Assembly (NCBI RefSeq): GCF_014174215.1
Contig: NZ_JABEQL010000002.1
Location: forward strand, 186,001-250,000
Direction: 5' to 3'
Length of the DNA stretch: 64,000 bases
DNA from: Gluconacetobacter tumulicola
Lineage (GTDB): Bacteria > Pseudomonadota > Alphaproteobacteria > Acetobacterales > Acetobacteraceae
The position numbers were made by a program, and so were the translations under genes. Under the pieces are notes generated by a model. The model was not told the DNA's origin. It ran no database searches and worked only from the letters and a program-made list of their open reading frames with translations. Positions 53,996 to 62,909 of the stretch are shown piece by piece. Each line of letters begins with the position of its first letter. Positions within the stretch are counted from its first letter, which is position 1.

Positions 53996-54586
53996 CTATT
54001 GGGGTGCGAAACAGACGGCGAGGCTTCTGACACCCTGGGCGCCGCGGATGAGGACGCCCTGGATGTCGGCGGTGGCGGAGGGGCCGCTCATGAGGACGCC
54101 GTAGCGGGCGGTGTGGAATTCGGGGCGCAGGTAGGCGGTGTGCATGTTGGCCGTGATCTGCGCCGGGTCCAGCAGGACCACCATGTGCTGGGTCAGGTGG
54201 GCGATGGCGTTGAGGTGGAGCTGGGATTCGCTGAGGAAGATCGAGCCGGTCTCCGCGATGCCGAAGGCGGCGCGGACGATCGTGACGTCGACCGGTTCGG
54301 CGGATTGCGGGGTGGGCAGGTCTTCGATTTGTACGGTGCCGGTGGCTTCGGGTACCAGGGAGCAGATCATCAGGCCGGGTTTGGGGAAACGGCGGGCGAT
54401 GGCCTGGTCGAGCGGTTCGTCGGGGTGGCAGTCCAGCATCGTGCCGCCCATCTGGGTCAGGCTGGCGCTGAACCGTTCCGGACTGGCGTCGGATTCACCC
54501 AGCAGGGCCGGGTCCGGCAGCGGGTGGGCGGCCGGGTCGGGGCTGTTGCGGCGCAGGGTGGCCAGGATGGTGTCGCGGGCGCTCAT
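53996..54586 (-). CDS. lutC: Lactate utilization protein LutC
   Basis: LutC is one of three subunits of the Fe-S-based L-lactate oxidation complex. The 196-residue protein has the LUD domain pattern: VQIEDLPTPQSAEPVDVTIV, FGIAETGSIFLSES, HLTQHMVVLLDPAQIT and GPSATADIQGVLIRGAQGVR, the last being the usual SaTaDIe.v.v.GvHGP stretch. It overlaps lutB by ATGA. The operon order is lutA-lutB-lutC, all on the minus strand. Confidence 0.93.
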   Translation of the reverse strand: MSARDTILATLRRNSPDPAAHPLPDPALLGESDASPERFSASLTQMGGTMLDCHPDEPLDQAIARRFPKPGLMICSLVPEATGTVQIEDLPTPQSAEPVDVTIVRAAFGIAETGSIFLSESQLHLNAIAHLTQHMVVLLDPAQITANMHTAYLRPEFHTARYGVLMSGPSATADIQGVLIRGAQGVRSLAVCFAPQ

Positions 54587-56001
54587 GGCGTGTTCTCCGC
54601 ATTGTCGGTTTGGCCGGGCTTTGCCGCCGGGCGGTTGCGGCGGTACCAGCTATGGAAGGTTTCCTTGACCGGTTCGGGGAGTTCCCGGTTTTTGCCCCAG
54701 GGGTTCAGCCAGTTGTACAGCGCGAAGCGGGGCAGGGTGCCGAGTGCGGTTTCGGTGCCGGCGATGGCGGCGCGGTAGAGTTTGGGCTGGCCCATCAGCT
54801 TGCCGGCCATGTGCATGATCTCGCGCTTCACGAACGGCATCTGGTGGTGTTCGACCAGGACCTGCCGCCATTTGAAAAGCTGTTCGTGGATATTGATCTT
54901 GACCGGGCAGACATTGGTGCAACTGCCGTTGAGCGTCGAGGCGTAGGGCAGCGTGCTGTATTTGCGCTCGTTGAAGGTGGGGTCGATGATCGCGCCGATC
55001 GGGCCGGAATAGACCGCGCCGTAGGACAGGCCGCCCGAGCGGCGGTAGACCGGGCAGGTGTTCATGCACGCGCCGCAGCGGATGCATTTCAGCGAGGTCC
55101 AGAAATCGTCCATGCCCAGCCGGGCGGAGCGGCCGTTATCGACCAGGATGACGTGCATTTCGCCGCCATCCTGCGGGCCGCGGAAATGGCTGGTATATTG
55201 GGTAATGGGCGAGCCCAGGGCGCTGCGCGACAGCAGGCGGATGAACACACCCAGATCGGCCATGCGGGGCACGACGCGTTCGATGCCGATGGTGGCGATA
55301 TGCACGCCCGGCACGGTGGCGCTGAGATCGGCATTGCCCTCGTTGGTGCAGACGACGAACGTGCCAGTTTCGGCCACGAAGAAATTGCCGCCGGTCATGC
55401 CTGCGTCGGCATGCAGGATGACCGGGCGCGCGGCCAGGCGCTGTGCCTCTGCCAGTTGGTGCGGATCGTCGGCGTCGGGATCGGTGCCGTAATGCCGGGC
55501 GAAGATCCGGGCCACGTCCTCGGTCAGTTTGTGGACCGATGGCACGACGATGTGACTGGGCAACTGGTCGTCGAGCTGCTGGATGCGTTCGCCCAGGTCG
55601 GTCTCGGTGACCGTGACGCCGCGCGCCGCCAGATAGGGGCGGAGGTCGCATTCCTCGGTTACCATCGACTTGCTCTTGATGAGCGTCCTGGCGCCGCGTG
55701 CGGCCAGGATTTCGGCGACGATGCGGTTATGCTCCGTGCCGTCGGCGGCCCAGTGGACGTGGATGCCGTTGCGTTTGGCGTTGCGTTCGAATTCTTCCAG
55801 ATAATCGGCGAGGTTCGCCAGCGCGTGTTCCTTGATGGCGGAAGCCCGGCTGCGCAGGTCCTGCCATTCGGGCAGTACATGCATCTGGGCGTCGCGCTTC
55901 TGGCGCATGTCCCACAATCTTGCATCGTGGAAGTCCAGGTGCGGCTTGTCGGCGATGAAGGTGGCGGCGGCGCCCGCGTGGTTGATGGGCTTTTCCTTCA
56001 T
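54583..56001 (-). CDS. lutB: Lactate utilization iron-sulfur protein LutB
   Basis: The 472-residue protein has an N-terminal LUD domain (about 65-300; GADVTEC-like ETGTFVVCTNEGNADLSATV) and a ferredoxin-like domain. The first cluster motif, CIRCGACMNTCPVYRRSGG, is complete. The second, usually CGACxxxCP, reads LNGSCTNVCPVKI, so its first cysteine is Asn. The fourth ligands are therefore shared or altered; I cannot tell whether the second cluster is functional. It transfers electrons from lactate oxidation toward LutA or quinone. It overlaps lutA and lutC by ATGA. Confidence 0.94.
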   Translation of the reverse strand: MKEKPINHAGAAATFIADKPHLDFHDARLWDMRQKRDAQMHVLPEWQDLRSRASAIKEHALANLADYLEEFERNAKRNGIHVHWAADGTEHNRIVAEILAARGARTLIKSKSMVTEECDLRPYLAARGVTVTETDLGERIQQLDDQLPSHIVVPSVHKLTEDVARIFARHYGTDPDADDPHQLAEAQRLAARPVILHADAGMTGGNFFVAETGTFVVCTNEGNADLSATVPGVHIATIGIERVVPRMADLGVFIRLLSRSALGSPITQYTSHFRGPQDGGEMHVILVDNGRSARLGMDDFWTSLKCIRCGACMNTCPVYRRSGGLSYGAVYSGPIGAIIDPTFNERKYSTLPYASTLNGSCTNVCPVKINIHEQLFKWRQVLVEHHQMPFVKREIMHMAGKLMGQPKLYRAAIAGTETALGTLPRFALYNWLNPWGKNRELPEPVKETFHSWYRRNRPAAKPGQTDNAENTP

Positions 56002-56744
56002 TGCCGGGCTCCGTTCAGGATTTCAGCGATGTGGATGAAGCGGATGTTCACGCCGGCGCGCTCGGCGCAGCCGCGCTGGTGCATCATGCAGGAGGAATCG
56101 GCCGACACGATATATTCGGCGCCCGCCTGGTGGTGGTCGCGGACCTTGTCGAGCCCCATGCGGGCGGACACGGCTTCCTCGGAGACGGAGAAGGTGCCGC
56201 CGAAGCCGCAGCATTCGTCGGGCCGGGCGGGGGTGGCGAAGCGGATGCCCTTGACGCCGGACAGCAGGGTCATGGGTTTGGAGAAGGCGGGTTCGCCCAG
56301 TTCCGACATGCTGGCGGTGCGGAGCGCGCGCAGGGACGAGCAGCTATTGTGCAGCCCGACCGTGTGGGGAAATTCCGCCCAGGGGAAATCGCGCACTTTC
56401 AGCACGTCGTGCAGGAATTCGACCAGCTCGTAGGTGTTGGCGCGGACGTGGCGCACGGCGTCGGTCTGTTCGATGGCGTCGAAATGCGCGCGGACGTGAT
56501 GGGTGCAGCTTCCCGAGGGCATCACGATGGCGTCGAAGCCGGCGAACAGCCGCACGAACAGGGCCTCGGCCGCGGCGGAATCCGACACGCAGCCGGCGTT
56601 CGTCATCGGCTGGCCGCAGCAGGTCTGCTCCTGCGGGTAGGTGACGTCCTGGCCCAGCCGTTCCAGCAGTTCGAGCGTCGCGATGCCGACGCCGGGATAG
56701 AAGGCATCGACATAGCAGGGTACGAACAGGCCTATTTTCATTCG
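55998..56744 (-). CDS. lutA: Lactate utilization protein LutA (CCG-domain)
   Basis: The 248-residue protein from MRMKIGLFVPCYVDAFYPGV has two cysteine-rich CCG domains: the first with TCCGQPMTNAG and the second with DECCGFGGTFSVS, as in heterodisulfide reductase subunit B and GlcF. These bind a non-cubane or [4Fe-4S] cluster. Further cysteines are in GSCTHH and HNSCSSLR. The start MKIGLF two codons later is equally possible. It is the first gene of lutABC, which oxidises L-lactate to pyruvate. Confidence 0.93.
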   Translation of the reverse strand, partial: RMKIGLFVPCYVDAFYPGVGIATLELLERLGQDVTYPQEQTCCGQPMTNAGCVSDSAAAEALFVRLFAGFDAIVMPSGSCTHHVRAHFDAIEQTDAVRHVRANTYELVEFLHDVLKVRDFPWAEFPHTVGLHNSCSSLRALRTASMSELGEPAFSKPMTLLSGVKGIRFATPARPDECCGFGGTFSVSEEAVSARMGLDKVRDHHQAGAEYIVSADSSCMMHQRGCAERAGVNIRFIHIAEILNGARQ

Positions 56745-56829
56745 CATCGGGCTTTCCCCCTCGGCGCCGCCGCCCGCGCGGGCCGTCATGATGGGCCGTT
56801 TCCGGCCTTCTCGGTTCTTGGACCGACGA

Positions 56830-56859
56830 TTGTTATAACAAGATGCGGGGGCGACTCAA
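56830..56859 (-). promoter_or_regulatory. Promoter and palindromic operator of lutABC
   Basis: On the minus strand: TTGAGT (56859-56854), 16 bases, TATAAC (56837-56832). The -10 box lies inside the perfect 12-base palindrome TTGTTATAACAA (56830-56841), which has the GTnnnnAC core seen in operators of the FadR/LldR class. No regulator gene is adjacent. Confidence 0.55.
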
Positions 56860-56890
56860 CCGGGGGATTTCTGGGGAGCTTGCCCCGGCG

Positions 56891-57259
56891 TCAGTCATTG
56901 TCGGGTCGGTCGCCGGCTGCGTTGCCGGTGATGCGTATCCAGGCGCCCTGGCTTTCCATGCAGACGGCGTATTGGGTCTTCAGGCGCTTGAACTGATTGC
57001 CGCTCCCGCCGCCGCCGCCGCCGCCGCTCGTCACCGTCGTGGTGCCGCTGGTGGCCGCGTTGACGGAGGCATTGGTCTGGCAGAAGGCGTCCGCGGCGTG
57101 ATAGGCGTCGCTGTTGCGGTCCATGATCGCGCGGTAGCCGGAAACGGAACCGTAGATCGAATGTTCCTTGTGCGGGTGCGCCTGCGCCGGGCTGGCGAGG
57201 CCCATGCCCGTTCCGGCCAGCAGCAGAAGCAGGCGGCTTGCGTCGATGCGGAGGGTCAT
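56891..57259 (-). CDS. Small secreted hypothetical protein with glycine stretch
   Basis: From MTLRIDASRLLLLLAGTGMG the protein has 122 residues with a signal peptide ending near PAQA-H. The mature part has two cysteines (DAFCQTNAS; YAVCMESQG) that may pair, a run of seven glycines near residue 83 and a short C-terminal domain. No family recognised. The open frame continues upstream as a shadow of cbpA; the start was set by the signal peptide. It lies 146 bases from lutA and is probably a separate unit. Confidence 0.65.
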   Translation of the reverse strand: MTLRIDASRLLLLLAGTGMGLASPAQAHPHKEHSIYGSVSGYRAIMDRNSDAYHAADAFCQTNASVNAATSGTTTVTSGGGGGGGSGNQFKRLKTQYAVCMESQGAWIRITGNAAGDRPDND

Positions 57260-57335
57260 GGTCGAAATCCCTGTTTCTGCGGCCTCCGCCGGGAGGGCGC
57301 GCGCGCAGGATAGCAGCCCTGCTCGCCGGCTTACA

Positions 57336-57364
57336 TTGACCGTCCGGCGGGGGCTCCCCATTAT
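57336..57364 (+). promoter_or_regulatory. Candidate housekeeping promoter for cbpAM
   Basis: TTGACC at 57336-57341, 17 bases, CATTAT at 57359-57364, about 100 bases before the cbpA GTG. Spacing is ideal and both boxes are close to the sigma-70 consensus. Confidence 0.5.
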
Positions 57365-57466
57365 TTCGGGTAAGGGGCGCGCCTGCATGACGGGGCGCCG
57401 GGGCGCCGCCGGGCGGCGCGTCCGTTCGTTCGACATCGCGTCCAGCCAGGGAGAAGACGCAGAACC

Positions 57467-58384
57467 GTGAGTACCGATCCGTACGAGATCCTGGGCCTGT
57501 CGCGCACGGCCAGCCAGGACGACATCCGCAAGGCCTATCGCAAGCTGGCCAAGAAATATCATCCCGACCTCAACCCGGGTGACAAGGTGGCCGAGGAGAA
57601 ATTCAAGGCGATCGGCTCGGCTCATGCGTTGCTGTCGGATGCCGACCAGCGTGCGCGTTTCGACCGTGGCGAGATCGATGCGGCGGGCCAGGAGCGTGGC
57701 TGGCCCGGCGGAGGGGGCGGTGGCTATCGCGACCATGCCGAGGGGGCGCAGGGGTTTCGCTATTCCGCCGGCGGGTTCTCCGAGGATGATCTGGGCGATG
57801 TCTTCGGGTCGATGTTCGGGCAGCGGGGTTTTCGCCGCCGGCCGCAGGGGCCGGCGCGGGGCGACGACCGGAATTTCTCGCTGACCGTCAGTTTCGAGGA
57901 TGCGGTCAATGGCGGCACGTCGCGCGTGACCCTGCCGGGCGGCGGGACGCTGGATGTGAAGATCCCGCCCGGGATCGAGGACGGGCAGGTGATGCGCCTG
58001 CGCGGCAAGGGGGGCGAGGGCCATCAGGGCGGGCCGGCCGGTGATGCGCTGATCACCATCAGTGTTGCCCCCAGCCCGACCTATACCCGTGACGGCAACG
58101 ATGTGCGCATGACGCTGCCCGTGGGCGTGAAGACCGCCGTGCTGGGCGGGCCGATCAAGGTGCCGACGCCGAGCGGGTCGGTGTCGATGAACGTTCCGGC
58201 CCATTCCGACAGCGGCAGCGTGCTGCGCCTGCGCGGCAAGGGCGTGAAGGCCCATGGCGGCCAGGAGGCCGGCAACCTGTACGTGACGTTGCAGGTCACG
58301 ATCGGCCCCACGGACGCGGGGCTGGAGGACTTCCTGAAATCCTGGACCCCACCGGGCGAGGCGAAGGGGGGAGGTGCCGCATGA
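57467..58384 (+). CDS. cbpA: DnaJ-class co-chaperone CbpA
   Basis: The 305-residue protein begins at GTG 57467. The J domain (about 3-70) has [20 protein letters not shown] and the HPD tripeptide in [10 protein letters not shown] Gly/Phe-rich linker ([27 protein letters not shown]) leads into two C-terminal substrate domains ([40 protein letters not shown]). There is no zinc finger, which distinguishes CbpA from DnaJ. It works with DnaK and is held in check by the product of the next gene, cbpM, with which it overlaps by ATGA. Confidence 0.95.
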   Translation: MSTDPYEILGLSRTASQDDIRKAYRKLAKKYHPDLNPGDKVAEEKFKAIGSAHALLSDADQRARFDRGEIDAAGQERGWPGGGGGGYRDHAEGAQGFRYSAGGFSEDDLGDVFGSMFGQRGFRRRPQGPARGDDRNFSLTVSFEDAVNGGTSRVTLPGGGTLDVKIPPGIEDGQVMRLRGKGGEGHQGGPAGDALITISVAPSPTYTRDGNDVRMTLPVGVKTAVLGGPIKVPTPSGSVSMNVPAHSDSGSVLRLRGKGVKAHGGQEAGNLYVTLQVTIGPTDAGLEDFLKSWTPPGEAKGGGAA

Positions 58385-58719
58385 TCACGATCGAGACCCT
58401 GTGCGTGCAGGTGGGCAATGTCAGCGCGGTCGATGTCCAGCACTGGATCGACAGCGCGTGGCTGCGGCCGGAGGGCGAGCCGGGGGCCTATGTCTTTCAT
58501 GATATCGACGTGGCCCGGGCGCGGCTGATTGCCGAACTGACGGGGGATCTGGGAATCGGGGACGAGGGGATGCCGGTGGTGCTGTCCCTGCTGGACCAGC
58601 TTTATGATGCGCGGCGCCAGATGCTGCATCTGCGCGCGGTGCTGGACCGCCCCCAGGCGGGCGATCTGCGCACGCGCCTGGCCGCCCTGTTGGGCGTGCC
58701 GGAGGAAGGGCGGGGGTAG
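58381..58719 (+). CDS. cbpM: Chaperone modulator CbpM
   Basis: The 112-residue protein is a MerR-like small regulator: [40 protein letters not shown] and a helical C terminus ([40 protein letters not shown]). In E. coli CbpM binds the CbpA J domain and blocks its co-chaperone activity. The length and coupling to cbpA support the assignment. Confidence 0.92.
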   Translation: MITIETLCVQVGNVSAVDVQHWIDSAWLRPEGEPGAYVFHDIDVARARLIAELTGDLGIGDEGMPVVLSLLDQLYDARRQMLHLRAVLDRPQAGDLRTRLAALLGVPEEGRG

Positions 58720-58823
58720 CTTCCTTTATCGGCGGACAGAAATTCTGGAGGCGGGGAAAAGAGAAGCTGGGACGGCCTGGTTAGCAATGCCTCAAGGTCG
58801 GCCGAGAGAGCGTGGCTGGACAT

Positions 58824-58961
58824 GTGGGCTGGTGAGCGAGAGTGCCGCGTTAGCGGCACGGCCGGCGTGTGTCCGCGAGCACCGGAGCGGAGCGGCCTTG
58901 ATGGCCGTGAGCACCGGCGCACAGCGGACGCGCGTCGGATCGCCACCAGCGCGCATTTCCA
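58824..58961 (+). repeat. Dispersed GC-rich repeat, copy D
   Basis: The longest copy together with B: GTGGGCTGGTGAGCGAGAGT at one end, GAGCGGCCTTGATGGCCGTG in the middle and GGATCGCCACCAGCGCGCAT at the other end, matching the complement of 50264-50399. It fills most of the gap between cbpM and the convergent secreted-protein gene and contains the short hairpin GGCC-TTGAT-GGCC. Confidence 0.75.
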
Positions 58962-58970
58962 GCCACGCTC

Positions 58971-59318
58971 TCAGTCGTTGCGGCTGAGGGGGAGATTGGC
59001 GACCTGACCGGGCTTGGTGCCCTTGATGGTGAGGTTGGCGCTGTTGGCCGAGACCAGGCGGAATGTCACCAGCGGATCATGGCCGAGCGATTGCAGTTCG
59101 TCCTTGCCGTGGGGGGCCAGCGTGACCTGATGCGGCGCGTAGGTGTGCAGCTCGTCGGGCAGGGTGACCTGGACCTGATGGTGTGCGTCGGGCGCGCCGA
59201 CCACGACCGGGGAGAGGCCCATGGCGGCCCACTGGCCCGTGAGCGGGCTGGCGGCGGCATGGGCCTGTGTCGCGGACAGGGCCAGCAGCGCGGCGGCAAG
59301 GGCGTGAAGGCGGGGCAT
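58971..59318 (-). CDS. Small secreted hypothetical protein
   Basis: From MPRLHALAAALLALSATQAH the protein has 115 residues with a signal peptide ending near AHA-A. The mature part looks beta-rich (HHQVQVTLPDELHTYAPHQV; LVTFRLVSANSANLTIKGT) and has no cysteine. I do not recognise a family. It may follow the efflux genes in one operon: HlyD-type gene stop is 50 bases away on the opposite side, and all read leftward. Confidence 0.65.
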   Translation of the reverse strand: MPRLHALAAALLALSATQAHAAASPLTGQWAAMGLSPVVVGAPDAHHQVQVTLPDELHTYAPHQVTLAPHGKDELQSLGHDPLVTFRLVSANSANLTIKGTKPGQVANLPLSRND

Positions 59319-59368
59319 GGCGTACTCTCCGGGTCTGTCTGTTTGTCTGTCTTGTCTTTCGCCGGACC

Positions 59369-60376
59369 TTACTGTGTCTGGTCGGTGTCCGACAGGGGGG
59401 CGGCCGCGGTGGTGGTGTGCAGCGTGGCGTTGGGCGGTTTGGGGTGGGCCACCAGCCGTTTCAGCCCGTCGAACAGGGTGCGCCATGACAGGCGGGGCCG
59501 GCAGCCGTCGGGGAGGACCATCGAGACGCTGGCCGTCATGCCCGCCGAGAGCGTCAGCCCCGCGGGCAGCGTGTCGATGTGGATGCGCACCGGAATGCGC
59601 TGGGCCAGCCTGACCCAGGTATAGACCGGATTGACCGAGGGCAGGCCCTGGGTCGAGCGCTCGGCATTGGTCGAGGAAATGCCGCGCGTGATGCTTTCCA
59701 CATGGCCCCATAGCGGGGTCGGCACGCCCATCAGGTCGATGCGCATCAGGGCGCCGCGATAGAGGCCGCGCAGCCGCGTTTCCTCGAAATACCCGTCGAC
59801 CCAGAAGGAATCGGCGTCGATCACCTGGATGTCGGACATGCCGGCGGTCGCGAAATCGCCGACACGCATCGTCAGGTTGGTGACGTAGCCGTTGACGGTG
59901 CTGTGGACCTGGGTGCGTTCCAGGTTGATGCGTGCCTGCGACAGGGCGGCCAGGGCTTCGGCATATTGGGCCTTGGCCTGCTCCGCCACGGCTTCGAACT
60001 GCTGCTTTTCCTCGGCCGAGGCGGAGGCCGAGGAGAGTTGCTGGCGGCGCTGATGCTGCGCCAGGCGGAGGGTCATGTCGGCCTGCCGTTCGTTGACGCG
60101 GGCCGTGGCCTGGGCGACCGCGACGCGGAAATCGAACGGGTCGATGGTGTACAGCACGTCGCCGCGATGGACGTACTGGTTGTCGGCGACGTGGATCTCC
60201 ACGATCTGGCCCGATACGCGCGGCGCGATGTTGGCGACCTGGACGCGGACCTGGCCGTTCCGGGTCCAGGGGGCGGCGGTGTAGTATTGCCACAGCCCGA
60301 GCAGGACGATCGTGGCGACGGCCAGGATGGCCAGCGTGGTGGTCATCCGCATGACCATGCGGGCGCGTTCGAACAC
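59369..60376 (-). CDS. HlyD-family periplasmic adaptor (AaeA/EmrA type)
   Basis: The 335-residue membrane-fusion protein has an N-terminal helix (TLAILAVATIVLLGLWQYY) and a lipoyl/barrel-sandwich domain split in two (VRVQVANIAPRVSGQIVEIH; ARINLERTQVHSTVNGYVTN). A long coiled-coil hairpin lies between (about 90-160) and a beta-barrel domain follows (DADSFWVDGYFEETRLRGLY). It links the inner-membrane FUSC transporter to an outer-membrane channel. Related AaeAB exports aromatic carboxylic acids. The outer-membrane partner is not in the window. Confidence 0.92.
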   Translation of the reverse strand: MFERARMVMRMTTTLAILAVATIVLLGLWQYYTAAPWTRNGQVRVQVANIAPRVSGQIVEIHVADNQYVHRGDVLYTIDPFDFRVAVAQATARVNERQADMTLRLAQHQRRQQLSSASASAEEKQQFEAVAEQAKAQYAEALAALSQARINLERTQVHSTVNGYVTNLTMRVGDFATAGMSDIQVIDADSFWVDGYFEETRLRGLYRGALMRIDLMGVPTPLWGHVESITRGISSTNAERSTQGLPSVNPVYTWVRLAQRIPVRIHIDTLPAGLTLSAGMTASVSMVLPDGCRPRLSWRTLFDGLKRLVAHPKPPNATLHTTTAAAPLSDTDQTQ

Positions 60377-60388
60377 TATCGGACCCTT

Positions 60389-60583
60389 TTACAGAAGAAA
60401 CACATACAGCCCGACCAGGCAGATCAGGATGCCGAATTCGACCAGCGGCACGTTCCACACCCGTTTCTGCACCATCCGGCTGGCCAGAAGCGGGCGCAGC
60501 AGCAGCAGGGTCAGGACCGCCAGCCCGGCATCGATCAGGAAGGAGGCGACCTCCACCCCGGCTATCGAGATAGTGGGTGTCAT
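60389..60583 (-). CDS. DUF1656 small membrane protein (AaeX-like)
   Basis: A 64-residue protein with two helices (FLIDAGLAVLTLLLLRPLLA; VEFGILICLVGLYVFLL), which is the DUF1656/AaeX pattern found between the adaptor and FUSC genes of such efflux sets. The function is unknown, probably accessory. It overlaps the FUSC gene by ATGA and is 12 bases from the adaptor gene. Confidence 0.88.
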   Translation of the reverse strand: MTPTISIAGVEVASFLIDAGLAVLTLLLLRPLLASRMVQKRVWNVPLVEFGILICLVGLYVFLL

Positions 60584-62655
60584 CGCGATGCCTCGGGCAC
60601 GGGCAGGATGCCGTAATGGCGCAGGGCCCGGGCGTTGCGGTCCAGCAGGCGGGCCGCGCCGAACAGGCCGGATACTGCGCCGATCAGCGTTTCGCGGTCG
60701 GCCGGGGGCAGGGTGTCGGACGCTGCCAGCAGGTGGGCGGCCTGGTCCAGGATGGGGGTGCCGGCCTCGGCCAGGTTGAGGGTGCGCAGCATGTCCTGGG
60801 TCCGGGCGACCGGCTGGGCCACTGCCGGGATGGTGGCGGCGCGCATCAGGTGGCGGCGGGCCCGCGCCAGCGCGCCGTTGAGGTCGCCCAACGACACGAT
60901 GCGGTCGAACACGCGCAGGGTGATGGGTTTCTGCGGCAGGTGGCCGGTCCAGGTGCGGGCCTGGAGCAGGCGGTCATATTGCCGGCTGATCAGGGCGGGG
61001 CTGGCGATGTCGCCCTGGCCGGTGAATTGGCGCCGCAGCGTCATGGACACCGCCATGGCGATGCGGAACCGCCGCCGCCGGGCCGACGGAGGAGCCAGCG
61101 TGAGCGCGAAGAACAGGATCACCGAAGAGAGCATGTAATAGAGATTGCGGTCGACGAACTGGGTCGGGTCGTAATTATGAAAATTGTCCAAGCCCAGCAC
61201 GATGAAGAAGAAGACCCCGAAATTCAGCCCCACCGGCATCAGGCGCGGATGGATCAGCAGCAGGCAGCTGGCGAAGATGACCGGAGCCAGCATCAGCGAA
61301 AAGAAGATCATGCCCGAGCCATAGGGCAGGATGCGGGTATCGAGCACCAGGGCGCAGACGGTGGATAGCGGCACGCCGATCAGCGCCCCCATGCCGAAGG
61401 CACGGGTGTCGAAGGTGGTGATCGACAGGGTGAGGATGGTGGCGACCTGGAGCAGGGTCGTCGTCGTTCCCGGCAGGCCGCTGAGGATGCAGATCAGGGC
61501 GGCGACGGTGAAGCCGACCATGACCCGTGTGCCGTTCAGCAGGGCCAGCACCGGGTCCTGCTGGCGGGCGATGTGCACGTCCTGGGCGATACGGGGGGCG
61601 GCGCGGCCTTCTTCCAGCGTGTGGATGCCGTCCCGGACCCAGCGCCCGTAGGAGAGCAGGGCCATCGTGCGTTCGATCAGATAGGCTTCGGCCGGGGTCA
61701 GGGGCGGGGCGCCGGGTTCGAGGCGCAGCAGGTCTTCCAGTGCGCGGCTGGCTTCGTCCTCGTCGGCGAAAGGGGTGCCGTCGCCGAAGCGTTGGCGCAC
61801 GCGGGCGAGGATGGTGGGCCGGACTTCCTGATCCATGCGCAGGACGCCGCTGATGGCGCGGCTGCATGAGATCATGTCCAGCATGGCCACCATGGCCGAG
61901 CGTGCGCCCGTCATGCGCAGCGCGCTGTCGGCCAGTTCGGTGCGGGCGAAGGAGACCTGGCTGGTCAGTGCCATGATGCGCCCCGCCAGCGACACCCAGG
62001 TGACGTCGTCGGGGGAAGCCTGCCCGTTGACGGCGTCGCGGGCGATCCGCTGCACCTCGGCGGCGCCGTGGCGCAGGCCGGTGGCCAGCCGGTGCCATGC
62101 GGTGGGCGAGCCCGTCACGTCATTGACGACCGCCACCGAGACGATGCCGATCATGATGGCCGAGACGCGGAAGATGGCGACGGTGAAGACATCCTCCGGG
62201 CGGTCGATGCAGCCGATGCCGATGATGGCGACGGTGTAGCCGGCCAGCAGCGCGCCATAGGCCCGGAAATCGCGCAACAGCGTGCCCACCACCACGCACA
62301 GGCCCAGCCACAGGGCGGCGCCGCCGAGGAACATCATGCGGTCCTGCCCGAAGAGTGCGATCAGCCCGATGGCCACCGTGGCGCCCGCCAGGGTGCCGGC
62401 CATGCGGTACAGCGCCTTGGACAGGATCTGCCCGCGCAGGGGCTGGGTCAGGATCATGACCGTGACGCCTGCGCTGGCGGGGGAGTCGATCTGCAGCCAG
62501 AAGGCCACGCCCAGTGCCAGCATGACGGCGGCCCAACTGCGCAGGCAGAAGGCGATGCTGCCCGGCGGCAGCCAGGCCGGGCGTGTGGCGGGCAGCCAGA
62601 TCCAGCGCGCGAGGGCCGTCGCCATGCCCGTTCCGCCCTGTTCCATCGCCTTCAT
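60580..62655 (-). CDS. FUSC-family inner-membrane efflux transporter (AaeB-like)
   Basis: From MKAMEQGGTGMATALARWIW the protein has 691 residues. It has two sets of about six helices (first: FCLRSWAAVMLALGVAFWLQ; VTVMILTQPLRGQILSKALY; second: DPVLALLNGTRVMVGFTVAA; PGTTTTLLQVATILTLSITT), each followed by a soluble helical region, the FUSC layout. Starts at 62646 and 62625 are also possible. With the adaptor and DUF1656 protein it likely exports aromatic or organic acids; the substrate is inferred from the family. Confidence 0.9.
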   Translation of the reverse strand: MKAMEQGGTGMATALARWIWLPATRPAWLPPGSIAFCLRSWAAVMLALGVAFWLQIDSPASAGVTVMILTQPLRGQILSKALYRMAGTLAGATVAIGLIALFGQDRMMFLGGAALWLGLCVVVGTLLRDFRAYGALLAGYTVAIIGIGCIDRPEDVFTVAIFRVSAIMIGIVSVAVVNDVTGSPTAWHRLATGLRHGAAEVQRIARDAVNGQASPDDVTWVSLAGRIMALTSQVSFARTELADSALRMTGARSAMVAMLDMISCSRAISGVLRMDQEVRPTILARVRQRFGDGTPFADEDEASRALEDLLRLEPGAPPLTPAEAYLIERTMALLSYGRWVRDGIHTLEEGRAAPRIAQDVHIARQQDPVLALLNGTRVMVGFTVAALICILSGLPGTTTTLLQVATILTLSITTFDTRAFGMGALIGVPLSTVCALVLDTRILPYGSGMIFFSLMLAPVIFASCLLLIHPRLMPVGLNFGVFFFIVLGLDNFHNYDPTQFVDRNLYYMLSSVILFFALTLAPPSARRRRFRIAMAVSMTLRRQFTGQGDIASPALISRQYDRLLQARTWTGHLPQKPITLRVFDRIVSLGDLNGALARARRHLMRAATIPAVAQPVARTQDMLRTLNLAEAGTPILDQAAHLLAASDTLPPADRETLIGAVSGLFGAARLLDRNARALRHYGILPVPEASR

Positions 62656-62909
62656 GGTCCTCCGTCTGCTCGCGCGGCGCGGACTATGGCGGTTGCGGAC
62701 GCGCCATATATGTCCAGGTCGCGACAAACCGTATCAGAGGGCGGGTGCGGCGGGGATCGGAAATGTGCGAATGTGAAAAATACATGATGGGTGCATGAGA
62801 AATATCGTTATCGCATGCGCCCTCTGCGGCTTCGGGTGGTGACGATGGCTGGTATGCGCCGGTGGCATGTCCCTCTGGCCGTCCTTGCCGGATCGGGCGA
62901 TAAGGGGGG

